Source of the DNA: Metallosphaera hakonensis JCM 8857 = DSM 7519 | Lineage (GTDB): Archaea; Thermoproteota; Thermoprotei_A; Sulfolobales; Sulfolobaceae | Direction: 5' to 3' | NCBI RefSeq assembly: GCF_003201675.2 | Contig: NZ_CP029287.2 | Span: 1,364,001-1,428,000, forward strand | Length of the DNA: 64,000 nt | In this document: piece by piece, positions 27,326 to 35,385 of the stretch | Layout: each line of letters starts with the position of its first letter | Numbering within the stretch: the first letter of the stretch is position 1 | Position numbers and translations under genes: made by a program | The notes under the pieces: generated by a model | What the model was told of the DNA's origin: nothing | Database searches by the model: none | What the model saw: the letters and a program-made list of their open reading frames with translations, nothing else

Positions 27326-27880
27326 TTGTTTATTACGCTCGGAGATATTAAAAAAATGCGAGAAATGGCAGGGCTAACACAGATGGAACTTGCTAAGAGA
27401 GTGGGTGTTTCGCAGTCACTCATAGCAAAGATAGAGAAAGGGAAAATTGATCCTAAACTCTCCGTTGTTAAAAAGATATTGGACGAGCTTACTCCTTTGA
27501 TAGAGACCTCTGAAACCGCGATTAATCTAATGCACTCTCCCGTGATTTCAGCTATATTGGATGATAAAATCAGAGACGTCGTAGAAGTTATGGAGAACAA
27601 CAACATATCACAGGTACCTGTCGTTAACTCCCAGGGGAAACTGGTTGGAATTATTTATGATTTCATACTCATGAGAAGATTGGCCTTACCCTCCTCGAGA
27701 AACCTTAGGGCCGTTGATGTTATGGCTCCACTACCCCCTCTGGTCAGCCCTTCAACATCGGTTTCGCAGGTTATGAGGCTTCTCACGAAACACTCAGTTA
27801 CTCTGGTGGTACAAGGCGATTTATATCCACTTGGCATAATTACAAGAAGTGATTTAATAGCCTATCTCGTTAAGAAATAA
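27326..27880 (+). CDS. HTH-CBS transcriptional regulator
   Basis: The 184-residue protein joins an XRE-type helix-turn-helix (residues 5-55, with GLTQMELAKRVGVSQSLIAK) to two CBS motifs (65-115 and 125-183). CBS pairs sense adenosine compounds. TTG start at 27326 gives the expected N-terminus. It ends 1 bp before RNase P RNA, whose promoter must lie in its last codons. The regulated genes are unknown. Confidence 0.88.
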   Translation: MFITLGDIKKMREMAGLTQMELAKRVGVSQSLIAKIEKGKIDPKLSVVKKILDELTPLIETSETAINLMHSPVISAILDDKIRDVVEVMENNNISQVPVVNSQGKLVGIIYDFILMRRLALPSSRNLRAVDVMAPLPPLVSPSTSVSQVMRLLTKHSVTLVVQGDLYPLGIITRSDLIAYLVKK

Positions 27881-27881
27881 T

Positions 27882-28188
27882 GGAGGGAGCCCGGCAGGGG
27901 GCCACGGGAAACTGAGGAAACTCCAGCCTCTCGTCCTAGGGGAGTCCCGAGAGGGACGGGGTTAGGCGCTCCGACAACTGCACAGAAACGGTACCTGTGA
28001 TAGCTAGATGAAGATGATCGTCACTTCCCGTTTGGCGACAAATGGGAAGGCGTGAGAGGCGTATCACGGGTTGAAACGGCAGATCTCCCCTTGAGCAAGT
28101 AGGGGAGGAAAGAGGACAGGATGTCTCCCCTGAAACGCAAAGCCAAATCCCCCCATACAGAAGCTGGGTTATTGCCGTGGCTCCTCCC
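27882..28188 (+). ncRNA. rnpB: RNase P RNA
   Basis: The roughly 307-nt region shows type A archaeal RNase P RNA features: GGGAAACTGAGGAAACTCC near the 5' end, ACAGAAACGG, and the 3' ACAGAAGCTGGGTTA element. The ends pair (GGAGCC at 27886-27891 with GGCTCC at 28179-28184) to form P1. It cleaves tRNA 5' leaders. A TATA-like TTTAATAG lies 26 bp upstream inside the previous gene. Exact ends are inferred from pairing. Confidence 0.9.
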
Positions 28189-28678
28189 TTAACTGATTAA
28201 TGAAATTGTTCTCTATTTGTAATATTTCTAGTTCAGTCTTACCCCTATAGTCGTTGAGAAGCTCTGCGTTCATGTCCAGAAACGTTTTACCCCATTTAAT
28301 AATTGAGGCTAATTTCAGGGCATATTCGACTTCATCTAGAATGTAGAGTGATCCTATTACTGCTTCAAGTGAGGATAATTTGAAAGGTTTAGAGTAATTT
28401 ATTGGATTACCTGCAAATAATATAGGTAAACGTCTAGCATTCCTTACAAATTTACTAAAGAAATTTTCTTCTGATTTATTCCAAGACGAGTCTAACACAG
28501 TTAACCCTGAACGTAGCGCTAGAGGCTTATCGTTAATTGAGAGGACTTTTTGTGAAAGTGGGTTCAGGACTATACCTAATGGTCTATCCGTCATCTTGGC
28601 TAATCCCATTCTAACCATTTTTCTTCCAGTGCACTTAGATGGATCATCCTCTCCAAATTCTAAGACAAAAATATGCAC
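28169..28678 (-). CDS. tsr3: Tsr3, 16S rRNA aminocarboxypropyltransferase
   Basis: The enzyme transfers an aminocarboxypropyl group from SAM to a hypermodified uridine of small-subunit rRNA. I choose the GTG at 28678 (MHIFVLEFGEDDPSKCTG), because the frame upstream runs into the divergent gene promoter. Family motifs are DDPSKCTGRKMVRMGLA, GLTVLDSSWN near residue 95 and LPILFAGNPINYSKPFKLSS near 120. Length is 169 residues. Its last codons lie antisense to the 3' strand of RNase P RNA. Confidence 0.88.
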   Translation of the reverse strand: MHIFVLEFGEDDPSKCTGRKMVRMGLAKMTDRPLGIVLNPLSQKVLSINDKPLALRSGLTVLDSSWNKSEENFFSKFVRNARRLPILFAGNPINYSKPFKLSSLEAVIGSLYILDEVEYALKLASIIKWGKTFLDMNAELLNDYRGKTELEILQIENNFINQLREEPRQ

Positions 28679-28727
28679 AAGATATCGTAAAGTTCTTATA
28701 ACTTTATATTTATTAAAGCTAGTGGGA

Positions 28728-28982
28728 TTGAACTTGGTAACCGCCATAGTCCTTATAAACACAGATCCAGGTGGAGAGGAAGAGGTATATAACAAATTAA
28801 AGGGAATGAGCGAAGTGACGGAAACGTATATAGTATATGGAGTTTATGATATAGTTGCTAAACTGGACGCATCTGACATGGACTCTTTGAGAAACTTCAT
28901 CAGTAACAATATTAGAAAACTCCCTAAGGTAAGATCTACTCTAACAATGATAATAATGGAAAGTAAAACTCCTAAGAAATAA
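28728..28982 (+). CDS. Lrp/AsnC-type effector-binding (RAM) domain protein
   Basis: An 84-residue protein with TTG start (MNLVTAIVLINTDPGGEEE). It is a stand-alone RAM domain of the Lrp family, without the DNA-binding part: the VYGVYDIVAKLDASDMDSL segment is typical. Such proteins can bind amino acids or pair with full Lrp proteins. A TATA box CTTTATATTTATT about 22 bp upstream supports the start; this 49-bp region also serves tsr3 on the other strand. Confidence 0.78.
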   Translation: MNLVTAIVLINTDPGGEEEVYNKLKGMSEVTETYIVYGVYDIVAKLDASDMDSLRNFISNNIRKLPKVRSTLTMIIMESKTPKK

Positions 28983-28992
28983 TTGAGACTCC

Positions 28993-30219
28993 ATGAAATA
29001 TATTATAGGCTTTGACGATCATGACTCTCCCGCAGGAGGTTGTACAACTCATTTTTCATTCTTAATTTCGAAACAGTTCGAGAGAGAGGGAATTAGAGTA
29101 ATTGGTTATCCGAGGCTGACTAGGTTAAATCCCAACATACCCTGGAAGACTAGAGGTAACGCTTCCATTTCAATAGTTATTGAAAGTGATAGAGAGAAAT
29201 CTGACATTCTCGATATGGTCTGGAATGCCTCTATAGAGTACGTTAAGGAAGTTTCTAGAGGGTTTGCATTTAAGAGGTCCCCTGGAGTCGCTATCGCGGA
29301 ACGTTCCAATGAGATTTTGGAGAATTTTTACTGGAAAGCCGTAACAGATGTCGTAACCAATGACTACGCTGCAAAGGTCTCCGAAAGACTTGGGATCCTC
29401 GCCAGAGGAGGTAGGGGCATCATTGGAGCGATAGCCTCAATCGGCTTCAAGGGAGGTAGGGTTTATGAACTTCTAACATACAGAAAGCGAGAGTATTGGG
29501 AGAAGAGAAGAACGATAAATCCCAATCAGCTTATCAAATATGATGAAACCTTTTTCCCCATGGTTTATGCTAACTTCGACTACGTTGATATGGAGCCGTT
29601 AATCATGTCCCATGGTAAGGACCCAGTCCTCTACGGGCTACGAGGCATAGATCCTAGTATATTAATACAGGGAATGAAAATGATACAGGCAAATGAAGAT
29701 ATGGAGGGTTATTTAATATTCAATACGAACCAAGGGTCTGATGATCACTTCAGGATATCCAAGGCAAGGCCTTACAACAGTTTCATAGGTGAGGCTAAAG
29801 TAGACTCTGTTAAAGTTGTCCAAGGAGGAGATTGTATTATATTCGCCCAGAATAACGTAATAGTGGTCTACAAGGAAACCGGGGAGTTAAATCAAGCAGC
29901 AAGAGAGTTGTTACCAGGAGACATAATCAGGGTTTACGGAGCAGTCAAGCCCTCGAGTGGGTATGGGGTAATAATAGAACCTGAGAAAATGGAAGTTCTG
30001 GAACTAAAAAACAAAATTAAACAAATAAATCCTAGATGCCCTAAATGTGGAGCGTCATCGGAATCATTGGGGAGGGATAAGGGTTTTCGTTGCCGAAGTT
30101 GTAGATATAGATTTGCTCAGAACAAGATTATAGTGGAGGAAAGTAGGAGTATATCACTAGGTACTTATCAAACTCGTAAGTATAGACATCTTACTAAACC
30201 CGTCTTCATGACGGAATGA
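28993..30219 (+). CDS. tiaS: tRNA-Ile2 agmatinylcytidine synthetase TiaS
   Basis: The 408-residue enzyme attaches agmatine to C34 of tRNA-Ile2 so that it reads AUA. The N-terminal IIGFDDHDSPAGGCTTH carries the catalytic Asp cluster. A middle domain with GRGIIGAIASIGF is followed by an OB fold, and the C-terminal zinc ribbon is CPKCGASSES and CRSCRYRF. It starts 10 bp after the RAM-domain gene. The two may share a transcript. Confidence 0.93.
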   Translation: MKYIIGFDDHDSPAGGCTTHFSFLISKQFEREGIRVIGYPRLTRLNPNIPWKTRGNASISIVIESDREKSDILDMVWNASIEYVKEVSRGFAFKRSPGVAIAERSNEILENFYWKAVTDVVTNDYAAKVSERLGILARGGRGIIGAIASIGFKGGRVYELLTYRKREYWEKRRTINPNQLIKYDETFFPMVYANFDYVDMEPLIMSHGKDPVLYGLRGIDPSILIQGMKMIQANEDMEGYLIFNTNQGSDDHFRISKARPYNSFIGEAKVDSVKVVQGGDCIIFAQNNVIVVYKETGELNQAARELLPGDIIRVYGAVKPSSGYGVIIEPEKMEVLELKNKIKQINPRCPKCGASSESLGRDKGFRCRSCRYRFAQNKIIVEESRSISLGTYQTRKYRHLTKPVFMTE

Positions 30220-30348
30220 CTAAGTGAAATTAGATTCATGGTAGCCTAAAAATCCCCATAAGAAGTCAATAAATCATCAAAGCAGATGCACACTAAGAAC
30301 AGATAATGGATAGCCGAGATTTAAATGAGGAGCCGTGATGATTAAGCC

Positions 30349-30585
30349 ATGGGAAATAAGTCTTTCACATTTGGTGACATAAGAATAAGGGAAGTTAAGG
30401 GGAAGTATTATGTTTACTCCATAGAGAAGGATAGCAAGGGTCATGTAAAGGAACATTATGTGGGCCCCTTAGACAAGATAGTAGAGATAGTATTGGGGGT
30501 GTTAGGGGGTTCCCCCCTAAAGTGGACCGGCCGGGATTTGAACCCGGGACCTTTCGGATGCCAACCGAACACTCTTCCAGGCTGA
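30349..30585 (+). CDS. SSV-type integrase int(N) fragment at tRNA-Ala
   Basis: The 78-codon frame starts MGNKSFTFGDIRIREVKGKY and continues with YVYSIEK and YVGPLDKIVEI, matching the N-terminal domain of SSV-type integrases, then runs through a GC hairpin and antisense into tRNA-Ala (GRDLNPGP). A TATA box ATTTAAAT is centred about 28 bp before the ATG, so it could still be transcribed as a leaderless gene. The catalytic tyrosine-recombinase part is absent; only about 130 bp separates it from tiaS. It is the best preserved of three such fragments. Confidence 0.7.
   Translation: MGNKSFTFGDIRIREVKGKYYVYSIEKDSKGHVKEHYVGPLDKIVEIVLGVLGGSPLKWTGRDLNPGPFGCQPNTLPG
30502..30520. repeat. Hairpin between int(N) and tRNA-Ala
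   Basis: TTAGGGGG (30502-30509) pairs fully with CCCCCTAA (30513-30520) around a 3-nt loop. It is the counterpart of hairpins at the tRNA-Val and tRNA-Arg loci. Confidence 0.65.
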
Positions 30586-30596
30586 GCTACCGGCCC
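30523..30596 (-). tRNA. tRNA-Ala (GGC)
   Basis: Cloverleaf on the minus strand: acceptor GGGCCGG/CCGGTCC with the G3-U70 wobble pair that identifies alanine tRNAs, D arm GCTC/GAGT, anticodon stem TTCGG/CCGAA with loop TTGGCAT (anticodon GGC), T arm CCGGG/CCCGG, discriminator A. No intron, no CCA. Its 3' half overlaps the int(N) frame in antisense. Confidence 0.96.
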
Positions 30597-30745
30597 ATTA
30601 TTAGGATAGCTTGTTTCGTTTATAAATTTACCACAATCTCCTTTCGATGGACCTTCATACCCGACTGATAGGGTTTTTAGCTTAACTTAGAAAACTAGCC
30701 TAGATTGAGTTATCAATCTACACATACTCCAGGATAGATCTCCGC

Positions 30746-30767
30746 ACCCCTTCATTTCCTCTGGAAA
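30746..30767 (-). repeat. ORB box (inverted)
   Basis: Read on the minus strand it is GTTTCCAGAGGAAATGAAGG then GGT, the ORB pattern with one change in the core (CCAGAGGAAA for CCAGTGGAAA). It faces the two direct boxes across the AT-rich stretch. Confidence 0.75.
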
Positions 30768-30851
30768 CAATGCAGTGAGGTTTGGTCATAGTAAAGATTA
30801 AACGATATACAAACAATAAGAACATCTTCCTTTGCTTCACTTAAACTCTCA

Positions 30852-30876
30852 TTTTCCAGTGGAAACAGAAGGGTCC
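30852..30876 (+). repeat. ORB box 1 (direct)
   Basis: TTTTCCAGTGGAAACAGAAG followed by GGTCCC fits the ORB consensus for Orc1/Cdc6-1, including the G-rich string that sets orientation. Confidence 0.85.
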
Positions 30877-30892
30877 CTGTGCTCGTTTATGA

Positions 30893-30916
30893 CTCTCCAG
30901 TGGAAACAGAGGGGTC
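30893..30916 (+). repeat. ORB box 2 (direct)
   Basis: CTCTCCAGTGGAAACAGAGG followed by GGTC is a second strong box in the same orientation, 41 bp after the first and about 70 bp before the cdc6-1 start. Confidence 0.85.
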
Positions 30917-30983
30917 ATTTACTCCCCGGTTAATGCTAAGTGATCCGAAGTCTTAAAACAAAAATAAGAGAAGTAATTAGTAT

Positions 30984-32171
30984 ATGAGTGACATCATCGA
31001 TGAAGTTCTCTCAGCTGTCAGGAACTCAATAATCTTCAGAAACAGGGAATATCTTCTTCCAGATTATATTCCGGAGGAATTACCTCATAGAGAGAACGAA
31101 ATAAAGAAACTCGCGAGCATTCTAGTCCAGCTATATCGTGGAGAGAGACCCAGTAACACGTTCATTTACGGTCTGACTGGAACTGGTAAAACCGCAGTAA
31201 CTAAGTATGTCCTGAATAACTTGCAGAAGAAATTAAAGAACTTTGAATATATTTATATTAATACTAGACAAAGTGATACTCCCTACAGGATTCTCGCAGA
31301 TGTGATTGAGAGGTTGGGAAGTAAAGTTCCGTTCACTGGTTTATCGACTGCCGAACTCTACAGGAGAATGGTAAAGGTATTAGAGAAATCCGAAAAAATC
31401 ATGATTATAGTCCTCGATGAGGTAGACGCTCTTGTAAAGAAACATGGAGACGATATTCTCTACAGGCTCACAAGAGTTAATTATGAGATAAATAAGAGTA
31501 AGATTTCCATCATAGGGATCACCAATGATGTTCGCTTCATAGATGGTGTGGATCCGAGAGTTAGGAGTAGTCTAGGAGAGGTGGAGCTTGTATTTCCTCC
31601 CTATAATGCGGAACAATTGGAGGACATACTCACAAAAAGGGCATCTTTGGCCTTCAAAGAAGGAGTTATATCTCCAGTTATTATCAGATTATGTGCTGCG
31701 ATAGCAGCTAGGGATCATGGAGACGCAAGAAGGGCTCTAGATCTGCTACGAGTTGCAGGTGAGATAACCGAGAGAGAAAGAAAACAGATGGTGGGAGAGG
31801 AAGAAGTGGAGAAAGCTAGAATTGAGATAGAGAGAGATAGAGTTTATGAGGTAATTGCGACTCTTCCATTTCATTCAAAATTGGTGCTTCTTTCAATTCT
31901 GAGAGGGTTGAAAGCATCCAATCATTTAACGACAGGGGAGATATATAATCTTTATAAGGACATGGCCACTTCCACGGGATCCGAGTTCGTTACACAAAGA
32001 AGGGCCAGTGACATAATAAACGAACTGGACATGCTGGGAATAATTTCGGCCAGGGTTGTTAATAGAGGAAGATACGGCAAGACGAAGGAAGTAACGCTGT
32101 CGGTAGACCCTTCAGTGATCTTGAAGGCTCTTCTAGAGAGCGATGAAAGACTTGCTGATATCTGGAGTTGA
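30984..32171 (+). CDS. cdc6-1: Origin-binding initiator Orc1/Cdc6-1
   Basis: The 395-residue AAA+ initiator has Walker [11 protein letters not shown] near residue 63, Walker [11 protein letters not shown] near 139, sensor motifs ITNDVRF and [14 protein letters not shown] near 253, and a C-terminal winged helix (residues 290-385) that binds ORB boxes. It lies directly beside boxes at 30852-30916, as expected for Cdc6-1 and oriC1, allowing self-regulation. The next gene starts within its last 29 bp. Confidence 0.96.
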   Translation: MSDIIDEVLSAVRNSIIFRNREYLLPDYIPEELPHRENEIKKLASILVQLYRGERPSNTFIYGLTGTGKTAVTKYVLNNLQKKLKNFEYIYINTRQSDTPYRILADVIERLGSKVPFTGLSTAELYRRMVKVLEKSEKIMIIVLDEVDALVKKHGDDILYRLTRVNYEINKSKISIIGITNDVRFIDGVDPRVRSSLGEVELVFPPYNAEQLEDILTKRASLAFKEGVISPVIIRLCAAIAARDHGDARRALDLLRVAGEITERERKQMVGEEEVEKARIEIERDRVYEVIATLPFHSKLVLLSILRGLKASNHLTTGEIYNLYKDMATSTGSEFVTQRRASDIINELDMLGIISARVVNRGRYGKTKEVTLSVDPSVILKALLESDERLADIWS

Positions 32172-32670
32172 TGATGGATATTTCCCCCTTTCTTATAAGG
32201 GTGGAAATGGTAAGGCTCCCCTGGTTGTTACGTTATTTGAAAGATTAAAATTGAAGGATATCAACATAGGCTTCATTACAGTTGATGGAAACGAAGCTAC
32301 TGAAGTTTTTGAAAGGATTAACTGGGGGGTTACAACTATCTTTGATGGGGTTACTTACGCAGGGTTTAATTATATTATTCCCAAGAAAAACTACATAGTA
32401 TTTTATGGAAGTAAGCCAAACTATCAGGAAGTTCAGAGAGCCCTTCAAGGTCATTTTAATGATGAGAGGAAGGAGATTATATTGCGAGTTTTGCATGACT
32501 TAACTCGCATAGAGACGAAATGGGGTTCAATATACATCAATACAGACTTGGACATAATGGATGCTAGAAATGTTATTGAAACATATCAAGTCATTTCCAA
32601 ATATCCTGAACCAATAAGATATGCCCATGTTATAGGAAAGGCGGTTGGTCACTGGCATTCGCGTTGCTGA
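32143..32670 (+). CDS. DUF99 family protein (endonuclease V-like fold)
   Basis: The 175-residue protein matches the archaeal DUF99 family, related in fold to endonuclease V: GVDDGYF near the N-terminus carries conserved Asp residues, and the [13 protein letters not shown] tail is typical. Nuclease activity is not proven for the family. ATG start within the end of cdc6-1 indicates coupled translation. It converges on the thioesterase gene with a 22-bp overlap. Confidence 0.8.
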   Translation: MKDLLISGVDDGYFPLSYKGGNGKAPLVVTLFERLKLKDINIGFITVDGNEATEVFERINWGVTTIFDGVTYAGFNYIIPKKNYIVFYGSKPNYQEVQRALQGHFNDERKEIILRVLHDLTRIETKWGSIYINTDLDIMDARNVIETYQVISKYPEPIRYAHVIGKAVGHWHSRC

Positions 32671-33572
32671 AGTATCTTGCCCATTTTCACTCTCTCCTCT
32701 CTTTCCCTCACTCGTTCCTCTATAATTTTTCTCTCGTAATCGGAAGATGGTTCCAATTTAGTAATAGGTCTAGGCTTAGCTTGATCATCTATGGAAACGA
32801 ACGAGAATACTGTCCTAGAGACTAGTCTTCTAGTTCCGGTGAAATGATTTATAGCGAAGACCTTAGCCCCCACATCAAGGGATGTATTCCCCGTGTACTC
32901 CACAGCTCCTTGAATCTCTAATATGTCCCCTATCTTTACAGGCACTAAGAAGTCAGCCGATCCTGCACTCGCGGTAAAGGTATTCCCTTTTGAGTACATT
33001 TTGGCGACTATTGCTAGCGCTTCATCAAGCATCATATACATTTTGCCGGCGTAAAGTATACCATTCCCAAATCCATGTTCCGGATAGATTGTCCTGATAT
33101 AGCTCCTTCCAAAGGTCATTCCAGGTAATAATTCTGACGTGTCGTTGGAAATGGCTTTCTTTCTTTCTAATCTCTTTAGTCTTCTCTCTTCAGCCTCCTT
33201 AGTCGGCTCTATTTTAGTATTGAGGGGTCTAGGACGTCCATTCTCATCGACCGCAACGTAGCTCATTAGTCCAATCGCTCCTAACTCTTCATGACTCCCC
33301 TTCTTTATACAACCCCTAACTTCGATCTCAACCGAGCTTTTCCATGAAGCCTTGGCCTCAGCTATAACTTTTACTATATCTCCTAACCTAGCTGGTTTGA
33401 ATAGATACAGATAGTCTACCGATGCTAAGAGATAATTTCCTTGGCTGACCCCAGACATGAGGATCCCTGCAGTATCGATCAACCAACTCATGTATATTCC
33501 CCCATGTAAGGATCCAAAGTGGTTAGTATGCCAGGGAAATACGTTGTAATAGGTCTCCGTTCTATACATCAT
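32649..33572 (-). CDS. Acyl-CoA thioesterase with two hotdog domains
   Basis: I choose ATG 33572 ([12 protein letters not shown]), preceded by AGAGGTG; the frame is open to 33593 but that would enter nadM. Two hotdog domains (about residues 1-125 and 150-290) are present, with [19 protein letters not shown] and [21 protein letters not shown] as paired active-site segments. Such enzymes cleave acyl-CoA thioesters. In crenarchaea, which lack fatty-acid membranes, substrates are uncertain. Confidence 0.86.
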   Translation of the reverse strand: MMYRTETYYNVFPWHTNHFGSLHGGIYMSWLIDTAGILMSGVSQGNYLLASVDYLYLFKPARLGDIVKVIAEAKASWKSSVEIEVRGCIKKGSHEELGAIGLMSYVAVDENGRPRPLNTKIEPTKEAEERRLKRLERKKAISNDTSELLPGMTFGRSYIRTIYPEHGFGNGILYAGKMYMMLDEALAIVAKMYSKGNTFTASAGSADFLVPVKIGDILEIQGAVEYTGNTSLDVGAKVFAINHFTGTRRLVSRTVFSFVSIDDQAKPRPITKLEPSSDYERKIIEERVREREERVKMGKILQQRECQ

Positions 33573-33573
33573 T

Positions 33574-34095
33574 TCACCTCTTATCAGTTCCAACTATTTC
33601 CCTTAATCTCTCATCTCCCTTAATACTCTTTATGAAGGAGGAAACCTCAGAGGGAACCAATCCTTCCCATTCCTCTCCCGTTATCATGTATTTTCTTATA
33701 AGGGTGGAATTGTACTTCTCTCTATTAAATGAGGGAGGAACCAGTATCTCACTACCTGCCTCCTTAAACAGCCTCAACACTAACGGGTTTCTTGCTATAA
33801 CAGCTTCAAACGAAGGCACATACATTTTAACGTGATATGCCCATACGTTATTCATTAGGATATCAGGTATAGGAACGAGGTAATACCTATCTCCCGAAAT
33901 GCCCTCCTCTCTCATGGCCCTCCTAATCATTTCTATTCTTTCACCTGCCGTAAAGGGGTTGGAAAGCGTGTGACTCTCCTGAGCACTTCCTATAAGAATC
34001 ACAAGTTCATCTAGTCGCTCAAGGCCCCATTTAACTACGTTTAAATGCCCTAGGTGAAAGGGTTGAAATCTACCAGGATAGATTCCTCTATGCAG
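33574..34095 (-). CDS. nadM: Nicotinamide-nucleotide adenylyltransferase, probable CTG start
   Basis: The enzyme makes NAD from NMN and ATP. From the GTG at 34002 the protein would lack its catalytic N-terminus. The open frame upstream encodes [20 protein letters not shown], containing the nucleotidyltransferase HxGH motif (HLGH), so translation must begin near 34095. There the only candidate is CTG (34095-34093); no ATG, GTG or TTG exists between it and the in-frame stop. The full length of 173 residues suits archaeal NadM. The 3' part ISxxS-type [16 protein letters not shown] is intact. Confidence 0.88.
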   Translation of the reverse strand: MHRGIYPGRFQPFHLGHLNVVKWGLERLDELVILIGSAQESHTLSNPFTAGERIEMIRRAMREEGISGDRYYLVPIPDILMNNVWAYHVKMYVPSFEAVIARNPLVLRLFKEAGSEILVPPSFNREKYNSTLIRKYMITGEEWEGLVPSEVSSFIKSIKGDERLREIVGTDKR

Positions 34096-34862
34096 ATATC
34101 ATCACCTTCTTTCACATCTAGAAGTACTGAGGCATCTGCCTTATTTAACCCTAATTCAAGAAAACCGTATCCATTTCGATAGACAATTAGTTCGCCCTTT
34201 GAGTCTTGAAAAGTCTGTGCTGAAAGAGCCAAGAACGTTCTCCCCTTCACTAACACATTTACTCTTTGGTTGACTCTAACTCTAGCATCTCTAATGGCTA
34301 GTGAGACATTCCCGAAATGATCCACATAAAAGACTTTTGAACACAGAAGTCCGTTTTCTCTCCTTGACCTTAGATCTATCTTTTGTAGCTCAGTCTTATT
34401 GATCTCAGTCCCCAAGGTTTCAATGGGAACTTTCCTGCTCAGTAAGGCCGCGCTTATGGAAAATATGTCTCTTCCATGGAACGTGTTCGATATTTCTCTA
34501 GTTAGGTAAACCTTATCGTTATCTATACTGTAAGCTCTTTCTATCCCGTCCTCCTCAATCGTAGGATAGAGTATACCGTTATCGGGACCGATGAAGAAGT
34601 ATTGTCTGGTTTTCACGGCCAGGGGCCTCCTTCTGGTTCCCACCCCTGGATCAACAACTACGAGAAATATCGTATTTTTCCTAAAATATCTATAAGAAGT
34701 GAAAAGAAGATACGATCCAGCGATTACATTGAAGTTTTTCGACTGCTGAGTAATGTAAGTTATGTCTGTATCCCTATTGAACTTCTTTATTACGGCTTCC
34801 ATCACTGCGTTATAGTTGTCCGATGTCCCAAAGTCAGTTAGAATTGCTATGGTCAAGAGCAT
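34050..34862 (-). CDS. SAM hydroxide adenosyltransferase (DUF62)
   Basis: The 270-residue protein belongs to the SAM hydrolase/chlorinase-fluorinase family that splits S-adenosylmethionine with water into adenosine and methionine. Motifs are [11 protein letters not shown] near the N-terminus, [16 protein letters not shown] near residue 70, [11 protein letters not shown] near 90, [14 protein letters not shown] near 128 and [11 protein letters not shown] near 178. The start overlaps the CYTH gene end by 29 bp and its end overlaps nadM. Confidence 0.92.
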   Translation of the reverse strand: MLLTIAILTDFGTSDNYNAVMEAVIKKFNRDTDITYITQQSKNFNVIAGSYLLFTSYRYFRKNTIFLVVVDPGVGTRRRPLAVKTRQYFFIGPDNGILYPTIEEDGIERAYSIDNDKVYLTREISNTFHGRDIFSISAALLSRKVPIETLGTEINKTELQKIDLRSRRENGLLCSKVFYVDHFGNVSLAIRDARVRVNQRVNVLVKGRTFLALSAQTFQDSKGELIVYRNGYGFLELGLNKADASVLLDVKEGDDICIEESILVDFNPFT

Positions 34863-35385
34863 TCACCATTAATTCTAAATATGATTTCGTGATGACTTCT
34901 TCTTTTAAATTAAAGAGTATTTTAATTTTATTAAAGAAGTCTATTAATTCTCTCTCCTCCACGTCTATTCCCTCCACTTCTAGGAAGTTCCCAAGTCCCT
35001 CAACGTTATCCACGCATATAGTGAAGTTCTCTTTTTTGAACGTATATCTGATTTTTTTTATCTTGTAAACAGGTCTATATCCCAATTTTTCCAGGATCTT
35101 AACCATGCTCTCCCTGCTGTCAAGGACTACCGTTATCTCCTCTCTTGACTTGCTTTCAGAGCCCATTCTAGGGCCCTTATATGTAAGCTCAATCTTATCC
35201 CCGACCGTTCTTATCCTTAGGGCCTCATCAGTCTTCTTGAAGTCCTTTGCTTCCCCGTTCAAATATATGTCCTCCTGTACTTCTCGACCCAGATATTCAT
35301 AACCCTCTTTCACTAGTCTATCAATGAATTTCTGTGGATCTACATCAAGTTTTACTTTTATTTCTCGCTCAATAACATCGGTCAT
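34834..35385 (-). CDS. CYTH domain protein (class IV adenylyl cyclase/triphosphatase type)
   Basis: The 183-residue protein starts with the EREIKVKLDV signature of CYTH proteins and shows the other charged strands of the tunnel (ALRIRTVGDKIELTYKGP, and VEGLGNFLEVEG). CYTH enzymes hydrolyse or cyclise triphosphates such as ATP, thiamine triphosphate or tripolyphosphate. The substrate here cannot be told. Its ATG abuts the ATG of the divergent NSUN gene. Confidence 0.85.
   Translation of the reverse strand: MTDVIEREIKVKLDVDPQKFIDRLVKEGYEYLGREVQEDIYLNGEAKDFKKTDEALRIRTVGDKIELTYKGPRMGSESKSREEITVVLDSRESMVKILEKLGYRPVYKIKKIRYTFKKENFTICVDNVEGLGNFLEVEGIDVEERELIDFFNKIKILFNLKEEVITKSYLELMVNALDHSNSN

Larger units (their letters stand above)
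30740..30920. other. Replication origin oriC1 with ORB boxes
   Basis: The region upstream of cdc6-1 contains three origin recognition boxes of the crenarchaeal type (core CCAGTGGAAAC followed by a G-rich run): one inverted at 30746-30767 and two direct at 30852-30876 and 30893-30916. The AT-rich stretch between the inverted box and the first direct box (about 30785-30850) is a likely unwinding element. Position and box layout match oriC1 of Saccharolobus. Further weaker boxes may exist in 30600-30740. Confidence 0.88.

Noticed and set aside
30336-30342. GTGATGA resembling a C box before the tRNA-Ala int(N)
   Set aside because: No D box at a suitable distance; it lies between a TATA box and a start codon.
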